This document shows positions 1 to 10,268 of a stretch of 64,000 bases of DNA, one piece after another (positions within the stretch are counted from its first letter, which is position 1; every line of letters starts with the position of its first letter). The position numbers and the translations under genes were made by a program. Source of the DNA: Candidatus Muproteobacteria bacterium (GTDB taxonomy: Bacteria; Pseudomonadota; Gammaproteobacteria; Acidiferrobacterales; Sulfurifustaceae); contig DAIDLH010000116.1 in assembly GCA_027449605.1 (NCBI GenBank), forward strand, positions 51,809-115,808. Reading direction: 5' to 3'. The notes under the pieces are model-generated. The model ran no database searches. It was not told the origin of the DNA and was given only the letters and a program-made list of their open reading frames with translations.

Positions 1-453
1 TTCATCACTTCCACGTTCCAGCCGTGGCTGCCGGCGTAATAGTTGTACATGCGGAACAGGTCGCCGGCGAAGATGGCCGACTCGTCGCCGCCGGCGGCGG
101 CGCGGATTTCGAGGAAGATGTTGCGGTTGTCGTTCGGGTCCTTCGGCAGCAGCAGCGCCTGGATATCGGACTCGAGCGCGGCAATCAGTTGCCGCGCCTG
201 CGCGATTTCCTCCTGCGCCATCTCGCGGATCGACGGATCCTTGTCCGCGAGCATGACGCTGGCGGATTCGAGCTGATCACAGGCGGCGCGATAGTCGCCG
301 TACAGCTTCACCACCGGATTGATCTCGGCGTATTCCTGCGACAGCTTGCGGTACTGATCCTGTTTGCCGATGACCTTGGGATCGGCGAGCATCCGTTCGA
401 TTTCCTCAAAGCGCTGCGCAAGGCCGGTGAGCCTTGTTTCAATCGACGGGTTC
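1..453 (-). CDS. prfA: Peptide chain release factor 1 (N-terminal part; gene runs off the window)
   Basis: Minus-strand translation from 453: MNPSIETRLTGLAQRFEEIERMLADP...NIFLEIRAAAGGDESAIFAGDLFRMY, RF1 signature; sits downstream of hemA. Confidence 0.93.
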
Positions 454-584
454 ATATCTTTAAAAAGTCTCTAACAAAATGAATGGACAGGATTAACAGG
501 ACTTACAGGACTAAAAAACCTTGTGAATAAAAATATTGTTAATCCTGTGAATCCTGTCAAATTTTTCTTTTTATTTTTTGGTAC

Positions 585-1841
585 CTAATCTTCGTTCAGA
601 CCGAACAGGCGCCGCGCGGCCTCGAGCAACGCGCCGTTGCCGTCGTGGTCCGCGCGGCGCAGGACGTCGGTGGGGGCGTGGGTGAATTTGTTGGTCAGGG
701 CGCGCGCCAGTTGTTCGACGACCTTGGCCGGGTCCTCGCCGTGCGCGAGACGGCGCCGCGCGCGTTCCAGCTCGGCTTCGCGCAGCGCGTCGGCGGATTC
801 GCGCAGCGCGCGAATCGTGGGCACGGCGTCGAGCGACTTCACCCAGCGCATGAAATCCACGACCTGGGTATCGATGATCTTCTCCGCTTCGCGCGCCGCC
901 TCCTGGCGTGATTCCATGTTCTCCTGGACGACCTCCTTGAGGTCGTCGATGGTGTACAGGTAGACGTCGTTGAGCTCGCTCACCTCGGTTTCGATGTCGC
1001 GCGGCACGGCGATGTCCAGCATGAACATCGGCCGGTGTTTGCGCGCCTTCAGGGCCCGTTCCACCGTGCCCTTGCCCAGGATCGGCAACTGGCTCGCGGT
1101 CGAGGAGATGACGATGTCGGCGTCGGCGAGACGCGTCGGCATTTCCGCGAGCGAGATGGCCTCGGCGTTGAACTGGCCGGCGAGCAGCTGGGCGCGCTCG
1201 ACGGTGCGGTTGGCGACGATCATGTGACCCACGCCGTGTTCATTGAGGTGGCGCGCGCACAGCTCGATCATGTCGCCGGCGCCGATCAGCAGCACCGTCT
1301 GTTCCGTGAGGTCGCTGAAAATCTGCTTGGCGAGCCGCACCGCCGCCGAGGCGACCGACACCGCGCTGGCGCCGATGGCGGTGTCGGTGCGCACCTGCTT
1401 GGCCACGGTGAAGGTCTGCTGGAACAGGCGGTTCAGGATTTTTCCGGTGGCGCCGGCCTTGTGCGCGGTGGCGAAGGCCTCCTTCATCTGTCCCAGGATC
1501 TGCGGCTCGCCCAGGATCATCGAGTCGAGCCCGGCGGCGACGCGGAACACGTGCTTCACCGCCTCCTGGTCGGGATGCCGGTAGAGATACGGATGGATGT
1601 CGCCGCGGTTCAGCCGATGATAGTGGCAGAACCATTCGATCACCCGTTCGTCGTGCGCGGGTTCGAGGCCGCAGTACAGCTCGGTGCGGTTGCAGGTGGA
1701 GACGATCGCCGCTTCGGCTACGCCGCCGCTGCCGGTCACTTCGTGCAGGGCGTTGACCAGCTTGTCGGTGGCGAACGCCGCCTTCTCGCGGATATCGACC
1801 GGCGCGGTGTGATGATTGATGCCAAAGGCGAACAGGTGCAT
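585..1841 (-). CDS. hemA: Glutamyl-tRNA reductase
   Basis: MHLFAFGINHHTAPVDIREKAAF... with STCNRTELY and GEPQILGQMKEAF motifs; start chosen at the internal Met of the 585..1886 ORF. Confidence 0.96.
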   Translation of the reverse strand: MHLFAFGINHHTAPVDIREKAAFATDKLVNALHEVTGSGGVAEAAIVSTCNRTELYCGLEPAHDERVIEWFCHYHRLNRGDIHPYLYRHPDQEAVKHVFRVAAGLDSMILGEPQILGQMKEAFATAHKAGATGKILNRLFQQTFTVAKQVRTDTAIGASAVSVASAAVRLAKQIFSDLTEQTVLLIGAGDMIELCARHLNEHGVGHMIVANRTVERAQLLAGQFNAEAISLAEMPTRLADADIVISSTASQLPILGKGTVERALKARKHRPMFMLDIAVPRDIETEVSELNDVYLYTIDDLKEVVQENMESRQEAAREAEKIIDTQVVDFMRWVKSLDAVPTIRALRESADALREAELERARRRLAHGEDPAKVVEQLARALTNKFTHAPTDVLRRADHDGNGALLEAARRLFGLNED

Positions 1842-1885
1842 GCAGAAACCGGGAAATTGCCGCTGTTGTGCGCGATTTTGACCCA

Positions 1886-3589
1886 TCAGGGTCCGGTGTC
1901 AAGTTTGAGCTGTCGCGGGGTTCTCAACGCTCTCAGCGTCAGCCCTATCAACCCGAGTTCCGTGACCATTAATATGGTGCCAAGCATGAGCAATATCCAC
2001 TGACCGTTCGACCACCATTGCGTCATCTGCGCGCCCAGTCCCCCGTTGGCGGTAACCAGCAGGAACAGCCAGGGCAGGAGCACCGCCGCGACGGGACGCT
2101 CCCGCAGCCGCAGCGCCAGGATCAGCAGGGCGAAGCCGAGCACGGCGAATATCTGGTCGGCGACGCCGAACAACGGCCAAAGCGCGAGTCCGCCGCGGCC
2201 GTGGCCGTCATGCAGTGAAAGCAGCGCGGACAACCCGACGGCCGTCGCAATCAATCCCTTTTCCTTTGCCGGAAGCAGCGAGGGCAGGTGCTCGGCCATG
2301 CCGGCGAGCAATTGTTTTTGCGCGCGCAGTCCGGTCTCCAGTGTCGCAACGAGGAGACCGACGATCATCACCGCCATGAGCGTGCGTGCAAAGCCCGGGT
2401 CCAGTCCGAGGCTCGCGGCGTGCCGCGCGAAGCCGTTGATATAAATTTCCAGGATGGCGTGCGAATCCATAAGCGTCGCCCAGGAGGCGTAACGCCGGTT
2501 CCAGGCCGCGACGTCCGGCAGCGCCGTGGCGCCGATGATGATGGCGCTCAGCGCCAGCAGTCCCAGCCCCAGCGCTCCGCCGTAGCCGATATAGCGCGCG
2601 TCGGTTTCCCGGTTCATCTGACGCGCGGTGACGGCGTTGGCGACGAGCAGATGAAACCCGGCCACGGCTCCGGATGTCAGCGTCACGAACAGCCACGGAA
2701 ACATGTCCGGAGCGCCGGCGATGGAACGGAATTCCGGGGCCAGCAGGTCGGGGTGGTCGATCGCCACGGCGGTGTAGAAAATGAAAAGCGTCACGCCCAG
2801 CAACAACGCCGTGAGGTAAGCGCGCGGGCGCGCCAGCTTCCACATCGGCAGGCGTGTCGCGTGGTAGCCGTAAAGGAACAGCAGCAGAACCCAGACGATC
2901 GACGTGTCGAAAGGGAAATAGGACGCCGCGGTTTCGACGGGCAGCGCCGCGGCGAAACCCGTCAGGAAATCTCCGAGCAGCCACACGGCCATGAGCACCA
3001 GGGTGAGTGCGATCAGGGTCGCGGGAACGATCTCGAAATCTTCTCTCCCGCGCAGGAAATTTCCGAGAACCAGGCCGGCCGCGGCGATGAACCAGAACGG
3101 CAGGACCGCGGAGGGATGCGTGGACAGCAGTTGCGCGGCGAGCGTGGCGCAGGCCGCGTTCATGATCAGGAGCAGCAGAAAGGCGATCAATGCAAACAGC
3201 CCGTACGCCGGCGCGCCGAGCAGGCGCGCGGCGATCTCCGCCGGGTTGAGCCCCGGGTAGCGGAGCGACAACCACAACGTCCCCAGGCCGTAGGTGCCGG
3301 CCGCCACCACGGTGCCGACCACGACCCATAGAAAAGCCGGAACCCATCCCCATATTAAGGAAACCACGCCGCCGATGACGGCGGCGCTAGCGGCGAGGGA
3401 GGCCAGATGATGCCCGAACAGGAGATGACGGCTGAAACCGCCTTGTTCCGCGGTGGCAGGCCGGGGGTACGAGGCTGTACTATAATCTTTTCCAAGGCGA
3501 AACACGCCGAGCGCCAGGAGCCGGGAATAGAAGCGGTAGCCGAAGACGAACGCCACCGCGGCCGCTGCCAGCAGAACCAGTGAATTCAT
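1886..3589 (-). CDS. Carbon starvation protein CstA family membrane transporter
   Basis: Multi-TM protein, N-terminus FVFGYRFYSRLLALGVFRL, CstA-like; inserted between hemA and the TPR gene. Confidence 0.75.
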   Translation of the reverse strand: MNSLVLLAAAAVAFVFGYRFYSRLLALGVFRLGKDYSTASYPRPATAEQGGFSRHLLFGHHLASLAASAAVIGGVVSLIWGWVPAFLWVVVGTVVAAGTYGLGTLWLSLRYPGLNPAEIAARLLGAPAYGLFALIAFLLLLIMNAACATLAAQLLSTHPSAVLPFWFIAAAGLVLGNFLRGREDFEIVPATLIALTLVLMAVWLLGDFLTGFAAALPVETAASYFPFDTSIVWVLLLFLYGYHATRLPMWKLARPRAYLTALLLGVTLFIFYTAVAIDHPDLLAPEFRSIAGAPDMFPWLFVTLTSGAVAGFHLLVANAVTARQMNRETDARYIGYGGALGLGLLALSAIIIGATALPDVAAWNRRYASWATLMDSHAILEIYINGFARHAASLGLDPGFARTLMAVMIVGLLVATLETGLRAQKQLLAGMAEHLPSLLPAKEKGLIATAVGLSALLSLHDGHGRGGLALWPLFGVADQIFAVLGFALLILALRLRERPVAAVLLPWLFLLVTANGGLGAQMTQWWSNGQWILLMLGTILMVTELGLIGLTLRALRTPRQLKLDTGP

Positions 3590-3779
3590 GACCCGTCCGC
3601 GCCACGGCGCGCGGAACGAAGGATAAGCACGAGATTGTCTCTATTCGCCAATGGCGCGCCTTTTCGGAAATTTTGAGACTTCAAGGATTATTTTAGATGG
3701 CGCGCCGAATCTCCGCGTGCGGCGGCGGTCGAAGGCGCATACAGCCTGTCATTCCCAAGCAGTTCGAGACTTAATATAT

Positions 3780-5510
3780 ATGATCATTTCCCGTTTTTGT
3801 GTCATTTCACCTTTAATAGGACTTTCCTTGCTGACGGCTTGCGCCGGCACGATGACGCCCGGTACGCCGGCGGAAACCGCGGCTCCGCCCGCCAGCGTGG
3901 AAGCGAACCTGCCCAATGTCGAGTTGAGGCCGGAAATCCTGTACGACCTGCTGGTGGGCGAACTCGCCGGCCAGCGCGGGCAGATCGGCGTGGCGGCGAC
4001 GACGCTCGGCAAGGTCGCGCAGGAGACGCGCGATCCGCGCGTGGCCGAGCGCGCGACGCTGGCCGCGCTCTACGCCAAGCGTTATGACGAGGCGCTGCAG
4101 TCGGCGGAGCTGTGGATGGAACTGCAGCCGGACGATGTCGAGGCCAGGGAAGCGAAGATTACCGCGCTGCTCGAGCTTGACCGCGTGACCGAAGCCAAGA
4201 GCCAGTTCGAGGCGCTGTTCGGTTTGGAAGGAACGCGCCGCAACCTGGATCAGTCCTATCTGCGTGCCGCGGCGGTGCTGGGGCGCGCGAGCAACCGCGC
4301 CGCGGCGATCGACGTGATGCAGTCGCTGGTGGCGTTGAACCCGCGCAGCGCCGCGGCGCATTTCGCCATGGCGCATCTCATGATTCGCGGCGGCGATCTG
4401 GACAAGGCGCTGGCGGCCGCCGACGAAGTATTGAAACTGCGTCCGGACTGGGAGGAGGCGGCGCTGCTCAAGGCGCGCATCCTGATTGCGCAGAAGGATT
4501 CTTCCAAGGCCCAGTCGTTTTTCGGGGCGTTTCTCGACGGCAATCCGCGCGCGACCACCGTCCGGCTCAATTACGCGCGTTTTCTGATCGACCAGAAGGA
4601 ATGGCAGAAGGCGCTCGCTGAATTCAAGCGCGTGGCCGCCGACATGCCGGATGACGCCGACACCATCTATGCCGTCGGTCTGCTCTCGCTGCAGAACAAC
4701 CAACTTGATGACGCCGGGAAATACCTCAAGCGCGCGCTCGAGCTGCGCCCCGAGAACGATCAGGCGCGGCTGTATCTCGGGCAGGTCGCGGAACAAGGCA
4801 AGCACTATGCGGAAGCGGTCCACTGGTATCGCGAGGTGGATGACGGTGAATATTATTTCGAGGCGCAGTTGCGGATCGGCGTGGCGCTCGCGCGGCAGGG
4901 CGACCTGGCCGCGGCGCGCCGGCATCTGCACGCCATCAAGACGCAGACCGACGCACAGCGCGTGCAGGCGGCGCTCGCCGAGGAAACGGTTCTGCGCGAG
5001 GCCAGGCAGTACCGCGAAGCGCTCGATGTGCTGAACGCGGCGATCGAAGTCGTGCCCGACGACAGGGACCTGCTCTACGCCCGTTCGCTGGCGGCCGAGA
5101 AGCTCGGCCTGCTCGACGTGACCGAGCGCGATCTGCGTGAAATCCTCAAGCGGGACCCGAAGAACGTCAACGCGCTGAACGCGCTCGGCTACACGCTCAC
5201 CGACCGCACCACGCGTTTCCAGGAGGCGCTCGAACTCCTGAAGCAGGCGATCGAACTGAAGCCGGACGACGCCTACATCATGGACAGCATGGGCTGGCTG
5301 CAATATCGTCTCGGCAATCACGCGGAAGCGGTGAAATACCTCAAGCGCGCGCTGGACGTGCGCAACGACGCGGAAATCGCGGCGCATCTCGGCGAGGTGT
5401 TGTGGGTCATGGGCAACCATGGCGAGGCCGAAGCGGTGTGGAACCGTGCGTTGCGCGAAACGCCGGACAACGAAGCGTTGAACGGCGTCATCAAGAAATT
5501 CAAACCATGA
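3780..5510 (+). CDS. Tetratricopeptide repeat lipoprotein
   Basis: Lipoprotein signal LIGLSLLTACAG followed by many TPR units (e.g. YIMDSMGWLQYRLGNHAEAVKYLKRAL). Confidence 0.88.
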   Translation: MIISRFCVISPLIGLSLLTACAGTMTPGTPAETAAPPASVEANLPNVELRPEILYDLLVGELAGQRGQIGVAATTLGKVAQETRDPRVAERATLAALYAKRYDEALQSAELWMELQPDDVEAREAKITALLELDRVTEAKSQFEALFGLEGTRRNLDQSYLRAAAVLGRASNRAAAIDVMQSLVALNPRSAAAHFAMAHLMIRGGDLDKALAAADEVLKLRPDWEEAALLKARILIAQKDSSKAQSFFGAFLDGNPRATTVRLNYARFLIDQKEWQKALAEFKRVAADMPDDADTIYAVGLLSLQNNQLDDAGKYLKRALELRPENDQARLYLGQVAEQGKHYAEAVHWYREVDDGEYYFEAQLRIGVALARQGDLAAARRHLHAIKTQTDAQRVQAALAEETVLREARQYREALDVLNAAIEVVPDDRDLLYARSLAAEKLGLLDVTERDLREILKRDPKNVNALNALGYTLTDRTTRFQEALELLKQAIELKPDDAYIMDSMGWLQYRLGNHAEAVKYLKRALDVRNDAEIAAHLGEVLWVMGNHGEAEAVWNRALRETPDNEALNGVIKKFKP

Positions 5511-6142
5511 AGTCCGCGGTGGTCGTGTTCGGGCTGGTCGCGCTCGCGGCCGGCTGCGCCACCGCACCCTTGGTTCCCCCGGTCGAAAATCCCGCCGCCA
5601 CCTGGCAGTGGCGGCAGGCGCAGCTGCGTCCGATCACGGCCTGGAACATCCAGGGGCGTCTGGCGATGCGCACCGCCGGGGAAGGCTGGCAGGCGTCGCT
5701 GGACTGGATGCGCGAGGGCGAGCGGCATCGCATCGATCTGGCCGGCCCGCTGGGCCGCGGCCACCTGCGGCTGACGCGTGACGAGCATGGCGCGGAATTG
5801 CGCGACGCCGACCGACGCCGCTGGCGCGCGGAAAATCCGGAACAGCTTTTATATCGCACCACCGGATGGCGGGTGCCGCTCGACGGACTCAATTACTGGG
5901 TGCTCGGACTGCCCCAGCCCGGCGCCGCGGCGGAGCAGGAACTGGACCCGCAGGGGCGCCTGAAGTCGCTGGTCCAGTCCGGCTGGGACGTCCGGTTCCT
6001 GGAATATGCCCGCTACGGTTCGCTCGAGTTGCCGAGTAAACTCTTCATCAAGAGACAGGATGGCGACCCGAACGACGATCCGGCCAACCGCGCCACGCTC
6101 GAGGTGCGCCTGGTCATCGAGCGTTGGACGCTGAAACAATAA
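5507..6142 (+). CDS. lolB: Outer membrane lipoprotein LolB
   Basis: MKSAVVVFGLVALAAGCATAP...WNIQGRLAMRTAGEGWQASLDW; ATGA overlap with the TPR gene; adjacent to ispE. Confidence 0.9.
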   Translation: MKSAVVVFGLVALAAGCATAPLVPPVENPAATWQWRQAQLRPITAWNIQGRLAMRTAGEGWQASLDWMREGERHRIDLAGPLGRGHLRLTRDEHGAELRDADRRRWRAENPEQLLYRTTGWRVPLDGLNYWVLGLPQPGAAAEQELDPQGRLKSLVQSGWDVRFLEYARYGSLELPSKLFIKRQDGDPNDDPANRATLEVRLVIERWTLKQ

Positions 6143-6160
6143 AAACAGGAGTCATGGCGC

Positions 6161-6991
6161 ATGCAAACCTGGCCGGCGCCGGCGAAGCTGAATCTTTTTC
6201 TGCATGTCACGGGCCGGCGCGCGGACGGCTATCACACGCTGCAGACGGTGTTCCAGTTTCTCGATTATTCCGACCAACTGGAATTTACGGTTACGGACGA
6301 TGACCGAGTCACGCTCCTTACGCCGTTGCCCGGCGTGCCGGAAGACAGGGACCTCAGCGCGCGCGCCGCGCGCCTGTTGCAGGAGACGGCCGGGATCTGT
6401 CGGGGCGCCCAGATTCGTCTGACCAAGCGCATCCCCGCCGGCGGCGGTCTGGGAGGCGGGAGTTCCGACGCCGCTACGACCCTGCTGGCCCTGAATGAAT
6501 TGTGGGGCGCGAATCTGCCTCGTGCGGAACTCGCGGCGCTCGGGCTCAAACTCGGGGCGGACGTACCGGTATTTGTCCGGGGCCGGGCCGCCTGGGCCGA
6601 AGGCATCGGCGAAATCCTCACCCCCCTCGAACCGGAACAGGCCTGGTATCTGGTCGTGATGCCGCCGGTGCACGTCTCCACGGCGCAGGTTTTTGCCACC
6701 CTTGAATTGACACGTTATAGCCCGCCCCTCACAATACGCGACTTTCACGAAGGGCGCGGGCTGCAAAACGACCTGGAACCGGCGGTGCGCAGCCGCTATC
6801 CGGAGGTGGACCGCGCGATGCGGTGGCTTTCCGAGTTCGGCGAGCCGCGCATGTCGGGTTCGGGCGGATGCGTGTTCCTGAAAGTGACGGATGCGGATCG
6901 CGGCCGGCAGATTCTGGAAAGAATTCCCAAACCGTTTTCCGGTTTCGTGGCGCGAGGGATGAACCGGCATCCTTTATATATGATGCGGTGA
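6161..6991 (+). CDS. ispE: 4-diphosphocytidyl-2-C-methyl-D-erythritol kinase
   Basis: PAPAKLNLFLHVTGRRADGYHTLQTVFQFL and GGGLGGGSSDAATTLLALN GHMP kinase motifs. Confidence 0.96.
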   Translation: MQTWPAPAKLNLFLHVTGRRADGYHTLQTVFQFLDYSDQLEFTVTDDDRVTLLTPLPGVPEDRDLSARAARLLQETAGICRGAQIRLTKRIPAGGGLGGGSSDAATTLLALNELWGANLPRAELAALGLKLGADVPVFVRGRAAWAEGIGEILTPLEPEQAWYLVVMPPVHVSTAQVFATLELTRYSPPLTIRDFHEGRGLQNDLEPAVRSRYPEVDRAMRWLSEFGEPRMSGSGGCVFLKVTDADRGRQILERIPKPFSGFVARGMNRHPLYMMR

Positions 6992-7067
6992 CAGTCAGAT
7001 TCGGGACCGCCTATCCGGCGCCCGGCGTCAGCTCCGGAGTTCCCGGGTTCCACGGTTTCGCTATTAC

Positions 7068-7142
7068 TGGGGCGTAGCCAAGCGGTAAGGCACCGGATTT
7101 TGATTCCGGCATTCCCAGGTTCGAATCCTGGCGCCCCAACCA
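7068..7142 (+). tRNA. tRNA-Gln (anticodon TTG), CCA encoded
   Basis: TGGGGCG...CGCCCCA acceptor stem, ATTTTGATT anticodon loop, GGTTCGAATCC T-loop, terminal ACCA; between ispE and prs. Confidence 0.96.
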
Positions 7143-7179
7143 GTTTGAGTAGCCGACCGTCCATCACAGGGGAGATTGC

Positions 7180-8130
7180 GTGTCCTTGGACAACATGGTG
7201 GTATTCACCGGGAACGCCAACCCGGCGCTGGCGGAGCTGATCGTCCGGCATCTCGGGCTGCCGCTCGGCAAGGTGGTGGTCGGCCGTTTCTCGGACGGCG
7301 AGATTCAGGTCGAGGTCATGGAGCACGTGCGCGGCAAGGACGTTTTCATCGTCCAGCCGACCTGCGCTCCGAGCAACGACAATTTGATGGAGTTGCTGAT
7401 CATGATCGACGCGGTGAAGCGCTCCTCGGCGCGGCGCATCACCGCGGTGATACCTTATTATGGTTACGCGCGCCAGGATCGCCGCCCACGCACGGCGCGG
7501 GTGGCGATCACGGCCAAACTCGTGGCGGACATGATCACCGCCGCCGGCGCGAACCGGGTGTTGACGATGGATCTGCATGCCGACCAGATTCAGGGATTCT
7601 TCAACATCCCGACCGACAACGTTTATTCGTCGCTGGTATTGCTCGGCGACATCTGGCGGCAGGAGTTCGAGGATCTGCTCGTGGTGTCGCCGGACGTGGG
7701 CGGTGTGGTGCGGGCGCGCGCGATGGCGAAGCACCTGGAAGCGGACTTGGCCATCATCGACAAGCGCCGCCCGAAGCCGAACGAGGCCAAGGTGATGCAT
7801 ATCATCGGCGAGGTCGAGGGCCGCACCTGCGTGCTGATGGACGACCTCGTGGATACCGCCGGCACGCTGTGCGAGGCGGCCGGGGCGCTCAAGGAGCATG
7901 GCGCCAAAAGAGTCCTGGCGTACTGCACGCATCCGGTGTTGTCCGGAAGCGCGGTGGACCGGATCGGCAAGTCCCAGCTCGACGAGCTGGTGGTAACGGA
8001 CACCATTCCGCTGCGGCCCGAGGCCAAGGCGTGCAAGCGCATCCGCCAGCTGAGCGTGGCCGAACTGCTGGCCGAGTCCATGCGCCGGATCGCGCTGGAC
8101 GATTCGGTGAGCGAGCTGTTTATGGAATAA
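7180..8130 (+). CDS. prs: Ribose-phosphate pyrophosphokinase
   Basis: GTG start; PRPP synthetase motifs [14 protein letters not shown]-like and [17 protein letters not shown]. Confidence 0.97.
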   Translation: MSLDNMVVFTGNANPALAELIVRHLGLPLGKVVVGRFSDGEIQVEVMEHVRGKDVFIVQPTCAPSNDNLMELLIMIDAVKRSSARRITAVIPYYGYARQDRRPRTARVAITAKLVADMITAAGANRVLTMDLHADQIQGFFNIPTDNVYSSLVLLGDIWRQEFEDLLVVSPDVGGVVRARAMAKHLEADLAIIDKRRPKPNEAKVMHIIGEVEGRTCVLMDDLVDTAGTLCEAAGALKEHGAKRVLAYCTHPVLSGSAVDRIGKSQLDELVVTDTIPLRPEAKACKRIRQLSVAELLAESMRRIALDDSVSELFME

Positions 8131-8248
8131 ATTCAGTAGCAAGTGGCAAGAAAAAGGTTTTCCTTGCAACTTGCTGCTTCAGAAGTAGTTGCCGTTTCTT
8201 CTGGTCGCGGAAGAAACGGTGTTTATTAACCTTTGTAGGAGACTGACA

Positions 8249-8986
8249 ATGAGCGCTAAATTTGAATTGACTGCCGAACCGCGCGCAGCGAAAGGTACGG
8301 GTGCGAGCCGCCGCCTTCGCCACAGCGGAAAAGTGCCCGCCATCCTGTACGGGGCGGGCAAGGAACCGACGATGGTCGCCCTCGACCAGAACATCATGCT
8401 GCGCCACTTGGCGAACGAGAAGTTTCACACCTCGATCCTGACCGTGAAGGTCGGCGGCGAGTCCGACCAGGCGATTCTGCGCGACTGGCACATGCACCCG
8501 TACAAGCCGGTGGTGATGCACATCGACCTGCAACGCATCAGCGCCACCGAGAAGATACATATGAAGGTGCCGCTGCACTTCACGGGCCAGGACGTGGCCC
8601 CAGGCGTGAAGCTGGACGGCGGTATCGTCACGCATCTCATGACCGAAGTGGACATCACCTGTCTGCCCAAGGATTTGCCGGAATTCCTCACGGTGGACAT
8701 GTCGGCGCTGCGCATCAACGAGTCGGTGCATCTTTCCAACATCAAGCTCCCGGAAGGCGTGACTATCACGAGCCTCGCGCACGGCGGCGACGACCTGGCG
8801 GTGGGCGCGATCACCACCATCAAAGTGGTGGAAGAAGCCCCTGTGGCGGCGGCGCCGGTGGAAGGCGAAGCGGCTGCTGCTGCGGCGGCGCCGGCTGAAG
8901 GCGAAGCGAAAGCCGGCGAGGCGAAGAAGGCCGAAGCCCCCAAGGCGGAGGCAAAGAAGGAAGCGCCCAAGAAGGAAAGCAAGTAA
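8249..8986 (+). CDS. rplY: 50S ribosomal protein L25/general stress protein Ctc
   Basis: FELTAEPRAAKGTGASRRLRHSGKVPAILYGAGKEP; Ala/Lys/Glu-rich C-terminal tail; between prs and pth. Confidence 0.95.
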   Translation: MSAKFELTAEPRAAKGTGASRRLRHSGKVPAILYGAGKEPTMVALDQNIMLRHLANEKFHTSILTVKVGGESDQAILRDWHMHPYKPVVMHIDLQRISATEKIHMKVPLHFTGQDVAPGVKLDGGIVTHLMTEVDITCLPKDLPEFLTVDMSALRINESVHLSNIKLPEGVTITSLAHGGDDLAVGAITTIKVVEEAPVAAAPVEGEAAAAAAAPAEGEAKAGEAKKAEAPKAEAKKEAPKKESK

Positions 8987-9061
8987 TCCTGTCATATGTG
9001 CCATTTTCCGACTCCCCCTCTCCCGTGCGCGGGAGAGGGCAAGGGGTGAGGGAAGCAGGCC

Positions 9062-9646
9062 ATGACCCAAGGCATTTCTCTTATCGTCGGCCTGGGAAAC
9101 CCGGGCGCGGAGTATGCGGAAACCCGGCACAATGCCGGGTTCCGTTTTCTGGATATGCTCAGCGACGCCGCCGGCGAAAGACTGCGCAACGAATCGCGCT
9201 TCCTCGCGAACGTCGGCAAGTTGAACGTGAGCGGCCGGGACGTCTGGCTGCTCGAGCCGCAGACCTTCATGAACCGCAGCGGCGACGCGGTTTCCCGATT
9301 CGCCCACTATTACAAAATCCCGGCCGCGGAGATTCTGGTGGTGCACGACGAACTGGATCTGCCGCCGGGAACCGTGCGACTCAAGGTCGGCGGCGGCGAC
9401 GGCGGACACAACGGTCTTTCCGACGTCACCGCGAAGCTCGGCAGTTCCGATTACGCGCGCCTGCGCGTCGGCATCGGTCATCCCGGCTCCAGCGCGCAAG
9501 TGGTGTCGTACGTGTTGAAGAAGGCGCCGGCGACGGAACAGGCGCTGATCGACGCCGCCATCGCCGGCGCCAGGGCGCATGTCGCGGATATCGTGCACGG
9601 CCAGTTCCAGAAAGTCATGAACAGCCTGCACATGCATAAAAGTTGA
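9062..9646 (+). CDS. pth: Peptidyl-tRNA hydrolase
   Basis: LIVGLGNPGAEYAETRHNAGFRFLD, TFMNRSGDAV, GGDGGHNGL. Confidence 0.97.
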   Translation: MTQGISLIVGLGNPGAEYAETRHNAGFRFLDMLSDAAGERLRNESRFLANVGKLNVSGRDVWLLEPQTFMNRSGDAVSRFAHYYKIPAAEILVVHDELDLPPGTVRLKVGGGDGGHNGLSDVTAKLGSSDYARLRVGIGHPGSSAQVVSYVLKKAPATEQALIDAAIAGARAHVADIVHGQFQKVMNSLHMHKS

Positions 9647-9663
9647 AGTTATTATTTAAAAAC

Positions 9664-10160
9664 GCGGGATGCTCCGCCCCCGCACCCAGGGTTACCTTTC
9701 TTTGCTCGTGCAAAGAAAGGTAACCGAAAGAAAGCACGCCCGGATGGCGCGAATTCCCCCTGCGCTTCGCGCCTCGGGCACGGCGGTCGCCCGACGGCAC
9801 ATCCCTGTGCCGGCGGGCGACGCGCGGCATCCCTGCCGCGCCCCTTCGGGCGCTCGGCCCGAGGTTGGCGATGCTCGGGCGCGCCATACGGGGTTTAAAA
9901 AAAGCAAACACAGCATCCAAGGGCGGGTGTTTTCCAATCCCCGTAGCGCGCGCCGCGTACCGCAGCCCGAGCAGGAGTCTTCAAGCGAGCCCCTGTCTGA
10001 GTCGAGCCGCGTCGTGGGCGGCCGACGAGTTGGCGAGCGCCTGCTCGGGCGAGGAACGCAAGGGAGTCGTCGCGCGCTCCGGGGCGGATTTCTTTTGGTG
10101 ACTTTTCTTTGTCCGTCCAAAGAAAAGTCACCCAGGGTGCAGGGGCGGAGCCACCCGCAC
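9664..10160 (+). repeat. ~500-bp element bounded by two inverted hairpin ends (copy A)
   Basis: Left hairpin GGTTACCTTTCTTTGCTCGTGCAAAGAAAGGTAACC; right hairpin GGTGACTTTTCTTTGTCCGTCCAAAGAAAAGTCACC; outer GCTCCGCCCCCGCACCCAGG / CCAGGGTGCAGGGGCGGAGCC are inverted relative to each other. Confidence 0.75.
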
Positions 10161-10268
10161 ATAGCTTTTCAAACCGTGCGCGGAGCGCACACAAAATATC
10201 CCCGTCAACCTCCCTCAGCTTGTCGCGTTATGCATTCCTGATGCAATCAATCCACGGAGTTATTTTTT

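Noticed and set aside
24-482. 152-aa plus-strand ORF at the window start
   Set aside because: Antisense to prfA, whose minus-strand translation is a clear RF1 N-terminus.
3813-5567. 584-aa minus-strand ORF opposite the TPR gene
   Set aside because: Shadow ORF in GC-rich DNA: His/Arg/Val-biased composition, no recognisable domain, opposite a well-supported TPR protein.
9005-9058. ccctctcccgtgcgcgggagagggcaaggggtgaggg repeat (also 19083-19220)
   Set aside because: Common REP/BIME-like palindrome found widely in proteobacteria; noted but not unusual on its own.
9669-10241. 190-aa and other ORFs inside the hairpin-ended element (both strands)
   Set aside because: Several mutually incompatible ORFs derived from palindromic repeat sequence; no protein domain; better explained as a non-coding element.
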